Of a DNA stretch of 25,133 bases, positions 14,537 to 22,621 are shown piece after piece. The DNA lies in assembly GCA_021648425.1 (NCBI GenBank), contig JAKISV010000018.1, positions 1 through 25,133 of the forward strand, written 5' to 3'. The stretch comes from Rhizobiaceae bacterium. Its GTDB lineage: Bacteria; Pseudomonadota; Alphaproteobacteria; Rhizobiales; Rhizobiaceae. The notes beneath the pieces were generated by a model that worked only from the letters and a program-made list of their open reading frames with translations, was not told the DNA's origin and made no database searches. The position numbers and the translations under genes are program-made. The number at the start of each line of letters is the position of its first letter. Position 1 is the first letter of the stretch.

Positions 14537-17500
14537 ATGGCTTTGAAGCCCAGAAAAAAGAACAAAGAAGACAAAGCCGCATTGCAGGCAGTTGAAGATG
14601 CGCTGAATATAGATTTTGGCGATGCCGATGATGCAAAAAGCAGCACCAAAAAACGTACACCAAAAAAGAGCCTGTTGAAGTCGGACAAGCAAGAACAACC
14701 AATTGAGATCAGTGACAGTGAAATCGATTTGGATGAACTGGAGCAAAAGCTTGCAACGGTTGCCAATGATTTGCGTGATGACAATCAGCTGACCAATGGA
14801 AGTGTAGCGCCGGAAAACAATGGCCCGGAAAACATTAGCGATGTCGATATTTTTCCCGATGGCGAATTACCGCAAGGCGAAATCGGTAAGGAAAGCAATG
14901 CAACCCTCTCCAGTGTTCTGAACCAGGTAGCCAGCGAAGTTGATGCTGGAAAATCTAATGTGGCTTTGAAAGATTCGTCAGTCCCCCTTTCGGGCTCATC
15001 TAGTGTTGCTGACCTTCGTGACGGTACAACGCCACAAATCCCGGCAGATTTGGCTGGTACAAGTGAACCGGTGCCAGCTGCCAATGACGACCGTCGCGAT
15101 ACTATATCTGATTTGGTCTATGCATTGCAGAAAAAACCAAAATCAACCACCAGCTGGATTTCAATAATCCTGGGTATCATGTGGATTGGTGCCAGCGGAT
15201 TTTTTGGATATCAGCAATTTGGCACCCAAATTTCGAGTATCTCCTCATTTAGTGATGTCACGAGTTCTCCCGCTTTGTTGATGCTGGCTGGAATAATCAT
15301 ACTGCCGTTACTGCTTCTTTGGGCATTTGCCACAATGACAAGGCGGGCGCAGGAAATGCGTCATGCGGCCAATACAATGACTGAAGCGGCAATCCGACTG
15401 CTGCAACCTGAAAATGTCGCCGTGGATTCAGTCAATACCCTTGGCAGAGCCATTCGCCGCGAAGTCAGTGCCATTGGTGATGGGATGGAACGTGCCATCG
15501 CGCGTGCCGGCGAGCTGGAAAACATGGTGCAGCATGAAGTTATCAATCTGGAACGTTCTTATACGGATTCTGAAATCAAACTGCGCGGACTGGTGAGCGA
15601 ACTTGCCGGTGAGCGTGAGTCGATTGAAGACCATGCGGAAAAGCTGCGTTTGTCCATTTCTGATACCCATGCGGGGCTGACATCTGAACTGGACGCGGCA
15701 AGTATGCGCATCCAGGATACGGTTACCCAGGCATCAAGTCAGATTTCTGAAACAATGGAAGAGCGTCGCAGCGATATTGCCGCTTCCCTGCTTGAAGCGG
15801 GTGAGAGCCTTGTAACAAACATGGCTCAGACCGGCACCCGGGTTCAGGAGAATATGACTAAAAGCGGAGAAGAAATAAGCTCCGGTATCATATCCAAAAC
15901 CGAAGAACTGACCAAAAATATCAAGATGGCCGGTAATGCCATGGCCAGTCTGCTTGATACGCGAAGTGCGAATATCACCAAACAAAGCGCTGAAATCACC
16001 AAAAACTTTGAAGATGCAGTGGGTCAACGTTCCTCCGAGTTTGCCGAACGTATCAACGAAGCGGGTAATACACTCAATTCCGCTTTGGAAAGCCGCATTT
16101 CAATTATCAGCGATACGCTGACCACAAAAGGCGTCACCCTGGTTGAAGCCCTTGGTATGCGCACAGAAACGCTTGATAAAATGCTCAGCGAACGCGCGGA
16201 TTCAATCAATAAAACGATTGATAATGGCATGGGCAGTCTGGTTGAAGGATTGGGTGAAAAATCCAAACTTCTTGATGCCGCCCTGGCAGAACGCACCAGT
16301 CAGATAAATGCTACCCTCAGTAAACAGGTAGGTACACTCGTAACCGGGCTTGCCACCAAGACCAAAGCGCTGGACAAGGCGCTTGGTGAGCGGACCACCA
16401 AAATTGATGCGGTGTTGAAAAAGAGCGCGGGAACAATAGTCGATGGGCTCGATGCCAAAACCACTGCGCTTGGCAAGGCCCTGGAGGAGCGTACTGCAAA
16501 AATTGATGCGGTAGCCACGAAAAGCGTCGGGGCGATTGTGGAAGGTCTGGAAAGCAAGGCCAATACTCTTGACAAGACTCTGACAGAACATACTGCAAAA
16601 ATCGATGCGATGGCCACGAAAAGTGTCGGGGCGATCGTCAAGGGGTTAGATAACAAGACAAATGCTCTGGACAAAACTCTGGTAGAGCATACGGCAAAAA
16701 TTGATGCGATGTCCACGAAAAGTGCCGGGGCAATTTTGGAAGGTCTTGATAACAAGACCAAAGCACTCGACAAAATTATGGGCGATCGCACCACTGCGAT
16801 TGGTAACACTATCACTGAACGTTTGACTGGCTTTGGCGAAACTTTGACCGGGCACGTTGATAAAGTCGTTTCGCAACTGGGTGAAAAAACAAAAGTGCTC
16901 AATGATACCACTCAGCGTGTCGAGGCTGTTATTGAAAAACGCACAACAGCACTGAATGAAACCCTGCTGGCGCGCACCAAAGAACTGGCGAAAACTGTTG
17001 GTGAAAGCGAAATCCAGATTGCCAATGCAATTGCCGATGGCCACAAAATTGTAACCGAAGGCCTGGATGGAAAACTCACTGAGACAACAGCAAGCCTTGA
17101 TGATAAAGCAGAACAGCTCGCTAAACTGCTAAGTGAACGCGCAATTGCTATCAATCAGTCAATGGGTAGCAATCTGATTGAAACCCAGCGCACGCTGGAA
17201 GAAAACACGCAAAACCTTGAAACCCTGCTGGATGACCGTTCCAGCAAAATTTCACATATGTTAAAATCGCGTGCTGACGCTATTAATGCTGACCTTTCAG
17301 CGCGTTCAACCGAATTTGCCAATATTATCGATGAAAAAGCTGTGCCGATGGTTGATGCCATGCGTAAGGCGGGAGAAGAAGTATCTATACGGCTGGGCGA
17401 AACCTCCAATATTGTTGATACGACCATTGCAGATGTTATCAACAAACTGGGATCTTCAAACGAGATCCTGCGTACACTGGTTGAGCAGGCCGGGGAAAAC

Positions 17501-18877
17501 CTGGGTACTATTCAGGCTTCGCTGGCTCAGCAATCCTCTTCATTGATGAATGCATTCGACAAAGCCACTTCAGACCTCGATCTATCAGGCAAGCTTGCCC
17601 ACGATGTGCAAATAGGCATGGAAAAAACGGCGGCAGGCCTGTTGGATGATGTGAATTCGGTAGCCCAGCGCCTGGATGAACAGGGTAATATTCTGGTAGA
17701 GGCCACAAGATTAATTGATGCTTCGCAGAACAATTTTGCCACAACGCTCGATTCACGTCAGGAAATGTTGCAAGAGCTTTCTGCCGGTCTGGCTCAGCGC
17801 TCGGAAGAAATTGAATCAACCATGTCCAAGCTGGCCATGTCTGTAGGCCAAATGCTGGAAGACGCTAATTCGCGTTCGCGCGAACTGGGGGGTATTGTCA
17901 GTTCGGAAGTATCCACTGCTATCAACGATGCCACTGCGCGCTTTAGCAATGCGACCGAGTCGATGAAAATTGCGGCGCGCGATGTGTCCGCAGAATTGGA
18001 ACAAACCCGCGAGCAGATGCGCCGTGGTGTATTGGAACTCCCCGATGAGACACGTCAAAGCGCTGATTCCATGCGCCGGGTAGTGACAGATCAGATCAAG
18101 GCGTTGAAAGACCTGTCAGAGATTGTCACGCGTTCGGGCAAAGCGCTCGACGCCACTCCAGCCTCACGCCAGTCTCGTGAAAGAGCCAACACTATGGCTA
18201 CACCCGCACCTCAGCAGGCTTCTGCTGCTCTCGCGGTAATGCCTGTTCATCAACCAGAACCGGTTGTCCCCCCTGCGCCACCGGCCAGGCCTGTTTCCAG
18301 TGTCAGTCAACCAGCCACGGCTCCTCAAAGCCAAAATTATGTCGCAGCACCGCAACCGGTACAGCCCACACCTGTACCCGCAGCACGCCAGCCGGCACCT
18401 GCACCGATACAGAAAAATAAGAATTCCGGCGGCTGGGTAAGTGATTTGCTGCGCCGGGCATCAAATGATGATCCGGTAGCACCACCCGCCCCGCCTCAAG
18501 GTGCAAAAGATACCAACCGCTCGCCGCAACATGTGGTCGAATCCCTCAATGCCCTTTCCATGGACATTGCACGGGCCATCGACCATGAAGCTTCGGTGGA
18601 ACTCTGGGATCGTTACCAGCGTGGAGAACGCGATGTGTTCACCCGTCGGCTCTACACCATACAGGGCCAGCAGACCTTTGATGAAATTCAGCGCAAATAT
18701 CAAAAAGAGCATGAATTCAGAAATGCTGTAAACCGCTATGTTGAAGATTTTGAACGCCTGTTGGCTGATATTGCCCGCAATGATCGCGACAATGTCATGA
18801 CTCAGACTTATCTGACTTCGGATACCGGCAAGGTCTATACCATGCTGGCGCATGCATCTGGACGCTTTAGTAAATAA
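14537..18877 (+). CDS. gpr: Growth-pole-ring (GPR/RgsE)-like giant membrane-anchored coiled-coil protein
   Basis: 1446 residues. Order: a charged, low-complexity N-terminus (1-200, Lys-rich then acidic); two membrane segments at about 206-226 and 247-267; a long apolipoprotein-like/coiled-coil region (about 270-1200) including a tandem 33-residue repeat; a Pro/Ala/Gln-rich linker (about 1219-1295); and a C-terminal domain (about 1300-1446; SGGWVSDLLRRAS, MDIARAIDHEASVELWDRY, MLAHASGRFSK). This is the architecture of Agrobacterium GPR and Sinorhizobium RgsE, which organise the growing pole. The Agrobacterium protein is, from memory, near 2100 residues, so this one is markedly shorter. The expected site is the inner membrane with the coil in the cytoplasm. 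GAGGCGAGG precedes the ATG closely. The assignment rests on architecture and recalled similarity, so the symbol is provisional. Confidence 0.75.
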   Translation: MALKPRKKNKEDKAALQAVEDALNIDFGDADDAKSSTKKRTPKKSLLKSDKQEQPIEISDSEIDLDELEQKLATVANDLRDDNQLTNGSVAPENNGPENISDVDIFPDGELPQGEIGKESNATLSSVLNQVASEVDAGKSNVALKDSSVPLSGSSSVADLRDGTTPQIPADLAGTSEPVPAANDDRRDTISDLVYALQKKPKSTTSWISIILGIMWIGASGFFGYQQFGTQISSISSFSDVTSSPALLMLAGIIILPLLLLWAFATMTRRAQEMRHAANTMTEAAIRLLQPENVAVDSVNTLGRAIRREVSAIGDGMERAIARAGELENMVQHEVINLERSYTDSEIKLRGLVSELAGERESIEDHAEKLRLSISDTHAGLTSELDAASMRIQDTVTQASSQISETMEERRSDIAASLLEAGESLVTNMAQTGTRVQENMTKSGEEISSGIISKTEELTKNIKMAGNAMASLLDTRSANITKQSAEITKNFEDAVGQRSSEFAERINEAGNTLNSALESRISIISDTLTTKGVTLVEALGMRTETLDKMLSERADSINKTIDNGMGSLVEGLGEKSKLLDAALAERTSQINATLSKQVGTLVTGLATKTKALDKALGERTTKIDAVLKKSAGTIVDGLDAKTTALGKALEERTAKIDAVATKSVGAIVEGLESKANTLDKTLTEHTAKIDAMATKSVGAIVKGLDNKTNALDKTLVEHTAKIDAMSTKSAGAILEGLDNKTKALDKIMGDRTTAIGNTITERLTGFGETLTGHVDKVVSQLGEKTKVLNDTTQRVEAVIEKRTTALNETLLARTKELAKTVGESEIQIANAIADGHKIVTEGLDGKLTETTASLDDKAEQLAKLLSERAIAINQSMGSNLIETQRTLEENTQNLETLLDDRSSKISHMLKSRADAINADLSARSTEFANIIDEKAVPMVDAMRKAGEEVSIRLGETSNIVDTTIADVINKLGSSNEILRTLVEQAGENLGTIQASLAQQSSSLMNAFDKATSDLDLSGKLAHDVQIGMEKTAAGLLDDVNSVAQRLDEQGNILVEATRLIDASQNNFATTLDSRQEMLQELSAGLAQRSEEIESTMSKLAMSVGQMLEDANSRSRELGGIVSSEVSTAINDATARFSNATESMKIAARDVSAELEQTREQMRRGVLELPDETRQSADSMRRVVTDQIKALKDLSEIVTRSGKALDATPASRQSRERANTMATPAPQQASAALAVMPVHQPEPVVPPAPPARPVSSVSQPATAPQSQNYVAAPQPVQPTPVPAARQPAPAPIQKNKNSGGWVSDLLRRASNDDPVAPPAPPQGAKDTNRSPQHVVESLNALSMDIARAIDHEASVELWDRYQRGERDVFTRRLYTIQGQQTFDEIQRKYQKEHEFRNAVNRYVEDFERLLADIARNDRDNVMTQTYLTSDTGKVYTMLAHASGRFSK
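16091..16783 (+). repeat. Tandem 99-bp (33-residue) repeat array inside the GPR-like gene
   Basis: Seven consecutive 99-bp units begin at 16091, 16190, 16289, 16388, 16487, 16586 and 16685, in frame. The last four are the most alike at DNA and protein level; each contains an AKIDA-like start, then KS-x-GAI, a GL-x-x-K turn and ALDK-like end. Earlier units and the sequence after 16783 are diverged. 33 residues equals three 11-mers, the apolipoprotein periodicity. Recent duplication or gene conversion of the last units is likely. Confidence 0.85.
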
Positions 18878-18954
18878 ATTCTGATGTTTATGTAATTTTC
18901 TTCATGCATTAATTTAGCCTATTTGCGTATTATTGCCTTTGTTTAGCCTGCACC

Positions 18955-18983
18955 TTGAGCGGCCTTTACAATGACAGGTAATT
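18955..18983 (+). promoter_or_regulatory. Possible promoter of the nitrile hydratase operon
   Basis: TTGAGC (18955-18960) and GTAATT (18978-18983) are 17 nt apart, 44 bp before the nthA ATG. Neither hexamer is strong and no operator is evident, so this is only the best candidate in the 150-bp gap. Confidence 0.25.
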
Positions 18984-19026
18984 CCGCTTTGTTCGGGTAT
19001 GATTTTTAATCAACCAAAGTCCAGCT

Positions 19027-19668
19027 ATGGCAAATTTTGACAGTGATGAGGCGGCAAAAATACACCGCCACCTTCATGCCCATATGCCAAGCGACCCGGC
19101 TTTACGCATCAAGGCCCTCGAAAGCCTTGCTGTAGAACACGGTATGGTATCGCCAAAAACGCTGGATGCCTGGGTAGAAGCCTATAGCGAACATATTGGA
19201 CCCAAACGTGGCGCGCTGGTTGTCGCTAAAGCCTGGCTCGAACCTGAATTTAAAACGCATTTGTTGAAAGATGCTGCAAGTGCAATTGCTGTTATCGGAT
19301 ATGAAGGCCATGCCACGGGCGATTTGAAGGCTGTTGAGAACAGTGAGAATTCTCACAACCTCGTCGTTTGTACTTTATGTTCATGTTACCCGTTCGGCCT
19401 GCTGGGAATATCGCCGCCCTGGTATCGCTCAGCCGCCTACCGGGCGCGGGTAGTTCGTGAACCAAGAAAGGTGCTTACGGAGTTTGGTGTTAATGTGCCA
19501 GCATCAGTGGCCGTGCATGTTTGGGACAGTACAGCTGAATTACGTTATCTGGTGATACCCCAGCGCCCGGCTGGAACCGATAACTGGTCGCAAGAGGCAT
19601 TGGCGGCAATTGTTACCCGAAATTCTATGATTGGCACCGATCGCGACTTATCATTGGAAACGGTATAA
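19027..19668 (+). CDS. nthA: Nitrile hydratase alpha subunit, cobalt type
   Basis: 213 residues. The metal-claw motif VCTLCSCYP (C115-T-L-C118-S-C120) is diagnostic; Thr at the second position of the claw marks the cobalt form, while iron enzymes have Ser. In the family the last two claw cysteines are oxidised to sulfinic/sulfenic acids. The flanking YRARVVREPR and VIPQRPAGTDNWSQE blocks also match the alpha subunit. With the beta subunit it hydrates nitriles to amides in the cytoplasm. The related thiocyanate hydrolase gamma subunit shares this fold, but the single fused-length beta gene next door favours nitrile hydratase. The start ATG has a weak ribosome-binding site. The stop overlaps the nthB start as TAATG, so translation is coupled. 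No amidase gene follows to use the amide. Confidence 0.93.
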   Translation: MANFDSDEAAKIHRHLHAHMPSDPALRIKALESLAVEHGMVSPKTLDAWVEAYSEHIGPKRGALVVAKAWLEPEFKTHLLKDAASAIAVIGYEGHATGDLKAVENSENSHNLVVCTLCSCYPFGLLGISPPWYRSAAYRARVVREPRKVLTEFGVNVPASVAVHVWDSTAELRYLVIPQRPAGTDNWSQEALAAIVTRNSMIGTDRDLSLETV

Positions 19669-20321
19669 TGGACGGCACGCATGATCTTGGCGGCAAACAG
19701 GGGTTTGGACCAATTCAGGTCCAACACGAATACCTGGCTTTTGAGCACTATTGGGAAGGGCGTATGTGGGCTCTGGCCCAAACTACCAGAAACCCTCACC
19801 TGACGATTGACTGGTTCCGCCATCTGGTTGAATGCCTGGAACCGCAAGCCTATCTCACCATGCCATATTTTGAAAAATGGGCCATGGCGCATCTGGCGGG
19901 ATTGACAATGTCTGAAGTATTTACCACCGCACAGATTATCGAGGGCACCTGCAATAAAACCAATGAACGCCCGCCTGATGCGACGCTTGAAGATGTACTT
20001 GTCAGCGCGCGAAATAAAAGCCGCACATTTCAACTGAAAAGCACTATAGCGCCAGCTTTTAAAACCGGTGATATTGTTCACACGCTCAGCCATGGCAAGC
20101 GTGGCCATACCCGCCTGCCCGGTTATATGCGCGCGCGCCAAGGCAAAATCTTATCCCACCATGGCGCCCATAGTTTTGCTGATGAGGGGGCAAAGGGCCT
20201 GGAAATGGCTCAACACCTTTATACGGTAGTATTCAGCGCTCGTGAATTGTGGGGGAATGAGGCCAGTAAAATCGACACGGTCAGTGCAGAATTATGGGAA
20301 AGCTATCTTGTTTCAGCCTGA
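19668..20321 (+). CDS. nthB: Nitrile hydratase beta subunit
   Basis: 217 residues, full length for the family. The N-terminus MDGTHDLGGKQGFGP is the conserved arm that wraps around the alpha subunit. The C-terminal SH3-like barrel carries GHTRLPGYMRARQGKI, QHLYTVVFSARELWG and a closing AELWESYL. It completes the alpha-beta active site. The ATG overlaps the nthA stop by one base, and its own 3' end overlaps the activator gene, so all three are one transcript with coupled translation. A short GC alternation occurs in the MRAR codons. Confidence 0.93.
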   Translation: MDGTHDLGGKQGFGPIQVQHEYLAFEHYWEGRMWALAQTTRNPHLTIDWFRHLVECLEPQAYLTMPYFEKWAMAHLAGLTMSEVFTTAQIIEGTCNKTNERPPDATLEDVLVSARNKSRTFQLKSTIAPAFKTGDIVHTLSHGKRGHTRLPGYMRARQGKILSHHGAHSFADEGAKGLEMAQHLYTVVFSARELWGNEASKIDTVSAELWESYLVSA

Positions 20322-20649
20322 AGACCCTTTAGTACCGCCCAAACCGGCGTTTGAAGAACCCTGGCATGCCCAGGTTCTGGCCCTTGCGGCTGCAATGGTG
20401 AAGGCAAAAATATTTACACCCGGCCAATGGGCCACAGCATTGGGTAATGAATTGAAAAAGGCGCAAGCCAATAACGCGCCTGATAGTGACAACACTTATT
20501 ATCAGGCAGCGCTAAGTGCATTAGAAAAGCTTTCTCAAAACGAAGCAGGCCTTGAATCGGAAGAACTTTTACAGCGAAAACTGGCCTGGGAACGCGCCTA
20601 CAAAAATACCCCCCATGGCAAACCGGTATTATTGTCTAATTCCGGGTAA
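20308..20649 (+). CDS. Nitrile hydratase activator/accessory protein (P14K-like)
   Basis: About 113 residues. The motifs FEEPWHAQVLALAAAM, FTPGQWATALGNEL, YYQAALSALEKL and WERAYKNTPHGKPVLL, in that order, match the short cobalt-nitrile-hydratase activators, which help load cobalt and oxidise the claw cysteines, partly by alpha-subunit exchange. TTG 20308 is preferred because it has GGGAAAG upstream and places FEEPW near residue 15, as in relatives; it overlaps nthB by 14 bp. In-frame ATG 20257 and GTG 20242 would add a tail lying fully inside nthB. It ends 9 bp from the convergent dehydratase gene. Confidence 0.85.
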   Translation: MFQPEDPLVPPKPAFEEPWHAQVLALAAAMVKAKIFTPGQWATALGNELKKAQANNAPDSDNTYYQAALSALEKLSQNEAGLESEELLQRKLAWERAYKNTPHGKPVLLSNSG

Positions 20650-20658
20650 AGATTTTGA

Positions 20659-21651
20659 TTATCCGCACAGCGCCCGAGCCATCACCTCTGAATCAATATT
20701 GCCGCCGGAAATGATACAAACAATGGTTTCTCCGGCCCAGGATTTATTTGAATTCAACAGTGCTGCAAGCGCCACCGCTCCACCAGGTTCCACCACCAGT
20801 TTTAATTCATGAAAAGCAAACTTCACGGCATTTAATACATCTTCATCACTAACCGCCAATCCTTCCGCAAGGATATTGCGGTTGATTTCAAACGACAGTT
20901 TGCCTGGTTTTTCTGTCAATATCGCATCGCACACGGAGCCGGTCAGCTGCTGGTTGCCAACGCGCTTATTTGCTTCCAGAGAACGACTGTAATCATCAAA
21001 ACCTTCTGGTTCCACACTGTGGATAATTGCCTTTGGGAAATGGTGTGGAATAACCAGAGCAATTCCCGCAGTCAGGCCACCGCCACCGGTACACACCAGC
21101 AAACGGTTAAGACCGCAGTCGATATCTGACAACTGTTCAACTATTTCACAGGCCACAGTCCCCTGCCCGGCAATGACATGCGAATTGTTATAGGGATGAA
21201 TAAAAACCGCGCCGCTTTCTTCACACAAGCGACCGGCAATTTTATCGCGGTCCTCGTGGGAACGATCATAAGTAACAATTCTTGCACCGGATCGTTTAAC
21301 CCGTTCAGATTTTATTTGCGGCGCATCCGTTGGCATGACTATGGTGGCCGATATTCCAAGCAGCCTTGCCGCCTCGCCAATACCCTGGGCATGATTACCC
21401 GATGAACACGCTACCACACCGCATTTGCGCTGCTTATCGTTCAGTTGGCACAGGGCATTATAGGCACCGCGAAACTTGAATGAGCCGGTTATTTGCAGGT
21501 TTTCGGGTTTAAGGAACACACGTGCACCGGTAATTTCATCCAGTATCGCACTGGTCAACAAAGGTGTTTTTCGAACGATGCCTGCAATGCGCTCAGCAGC
21601 TTTTGTGACGTGGGTATATCCTGGTAATAATTCCATTGCTTTATTATCCAT
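20659..21651 (-). CDS. Threonine/serine dehydratase-like PLP enzyme (fold type II)
   Basis: 330 residues. The PLP-binding lysine is K59 in ITGSFKFRGA; SSGNHAQG (83-90) binds the substrate carboxylate side and the glycine loop CTGGGGLTAG (about 187-196) holds the cofactor phosphate. It lacks the C-terminal regulatory ACT domain of biosynthetic IlvA, so it is of the short catabolic type (TdcB/serine racemase-like). The likely reaction is deamination of L-threonine or L-serine to a 2-oxo acid plus ammonia; racemase or hydroxyaspartate dehydratase activity is possible. Start ATG 21651; an ATG five codons in has a slightly better GGA upstream. Divergent from the SDR gene (53-bp gap) and convergent with the nitrile hydratase operon. 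Confidence 0.85.
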   Translation of the reverse strand: MDNKAMELLPGYTHVTKAAERIAGIVRKTPLLTSAILDEITGARVFLKPENLQITGSFKFRGAYNALCQLNDKQRKCGVVACSSGNHAQGIGEAARLLGISATIVMPTDAPQIKSERVKRSGARIVTYDRSHEDRDKIAGRLCEESGAVFIHPYNNSHVIAGQGTVACEIVEQLSDIDCGLNRLLVCTGGGGLTAGIALVIPHHFPKAIIHSVEPEGFDDYSRSLEANKRVGNQQLTGSVCDAILTEKPGKLSFEINRNILAEGLAVSDEDVLNAVKFAFHELKLVVEPGGAVALAALLNSNKSWAGETIVCIISGGNIDSEVMARALCG

Positions 21652-21704
21652 TGTTTCGCATCATTGAATGAAAACCCTCAAGCGAGTCAACAAGGAATGG
21701 AAAT

Positions 21705-22484
21705 ATGGATCTGGGAATTAGCGGTAAAAAAGCTATTATATGTGCTTCCAGTCGTGGATTAGGTAAGGGTTGCGCCTGGCATTTGGCCAATGCTGGCTGT
21801 GAAGTCATCATCAACGGGCGAAATGAAGAAGTAACCAATGCGACAGCCGCCGAAATTCGCGAAGCAACGGGTGCTACTGTTACAGCAGTTATTGCTGATG
21901 TTTCCACTGCAGATGGTCAAAAGGCCATTCTGGATGCCTGCCCTGATCCCGATATTTTAGTCAATAACAATGGCGGCCCACCCAGACGGGATTTCAAAGA
22001 ACTGGATCGCGCTGCAATTCTTGAAGGCGTTATCCAGAATATGGTTACGCCGATTGAATTAATTCAGGCAACAATCGAAAAAATGAAAGAGCGCAAATTC
22101 GGACGCATCGTTAATATCACTTCACTTTCAGTCTATACAGCTGTGCCGGGCCTTGATTTATCATCAGGCGCGCGTGCCGGTCTGACATCATTTCTTGCCG
22201 GTGTGGCCAGAAACTATGCCGGTGATAATATCACTATCAACCAGATATTACCGGGCAAAATGGATACGGACCGGCTGGCACCTATGTTTGCCAGCGCTGC
22301 AGAACAGCATGGAATAACCATTGAACAGGCCCGCCAGCGCGAAATGCAAACCATCCCGGCAAAACGCCTTGGTACACCCGATGAATTTGGCGCGCTTTGT
22401 GCATTTTTATCTTCGGTGCATGGGGGCTATATTACCGGCAGAAATTTTCTCGTCGATGGCGGCTTGAATTCCAGTGCATTTTAA
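21705..22484 (+). CDS. SDR-family protein, FabG-like but lacking the catalytic Tyr-x-x-x-Lys
   Basis: 259 residues with a Rossmann SDR layout. The nucleotide turn is ASSRGLG (14-20) where classic members have TGxxxGIG. NNNGGPP (87-93) replaces NNAG. S140 of the INITS segment is kept, but at the usual YxxxK position the sequence reads SSGAR (S153, R157), so both Tyr and Lys are absent. The C-terminal GRNFLVDGGLN is standard. It fits the 'BKR-like SDR-like' subgroup described as missing the perfect cofactor and tetrad motifs, so despite FabG resemblance a 3-oxoacyl reductase activity should not be assumed. AAGGA lies about 9 nt before the ATG. It shares a short divergent promoter region with the dehydratase. 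Confidence 0.85.
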   Translation: MDLGISGKKAIICASSRGLGKGCAWHLANAGCEVIINGRNEEVTNATAAEIREATGATVTAVIADVSTADGQKAILDACPDPDILVNNNGGPPRRDFKELDRAAILEGVIQNMVTPIELIQATIEKMKERKFGRIVNITSLSVYTAVPGLDLSSGARAGLTSFLAGVARNYAGDNITINQILPGKMDTDRLAPMFASAAEQHGITIEQARQREMQTIPAKRLGTPDEFGALCAFLSSVHGGYITGRNFLVDGGLNSSAF

Positions 22485-22621
22485 ATGCCTGATAACGATA
22501 AAGTGCATTTGCTCAACCTAATGTAAACCATATTGATTTATCACTCTCATGATTAAGTCATATTCTGCTGATAAATAATTCAGCGGGGTAAGCAGATGGT
22601 AGCCGGGTGGCAATAGCGTAA

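Noticed and set aside
15361..17445. Ser/Ala/Val-rich open frames on the minus strand opposite the GPR-like coil
   Set aside because: Repetitive composition is a mirror of the 33-residue repeats on the coding strand, not an independent gene.
8594..20649. Shared cobalt theme linking nrdJ and nitrile hydratase
   Set aside because: They are 6.7 kb apart on opposite strands with separate control regions and no cobalt or cobalamin genes between; coincidence is the simpler reading.
22473..22510. Direct repeat AGTGCATTT and the GCATTT/AAATGC inverted repeat at the SDR stop
   Set aside because: Short, AT-rich, partly coding and without a T-run; not convincing as terminator or operator.
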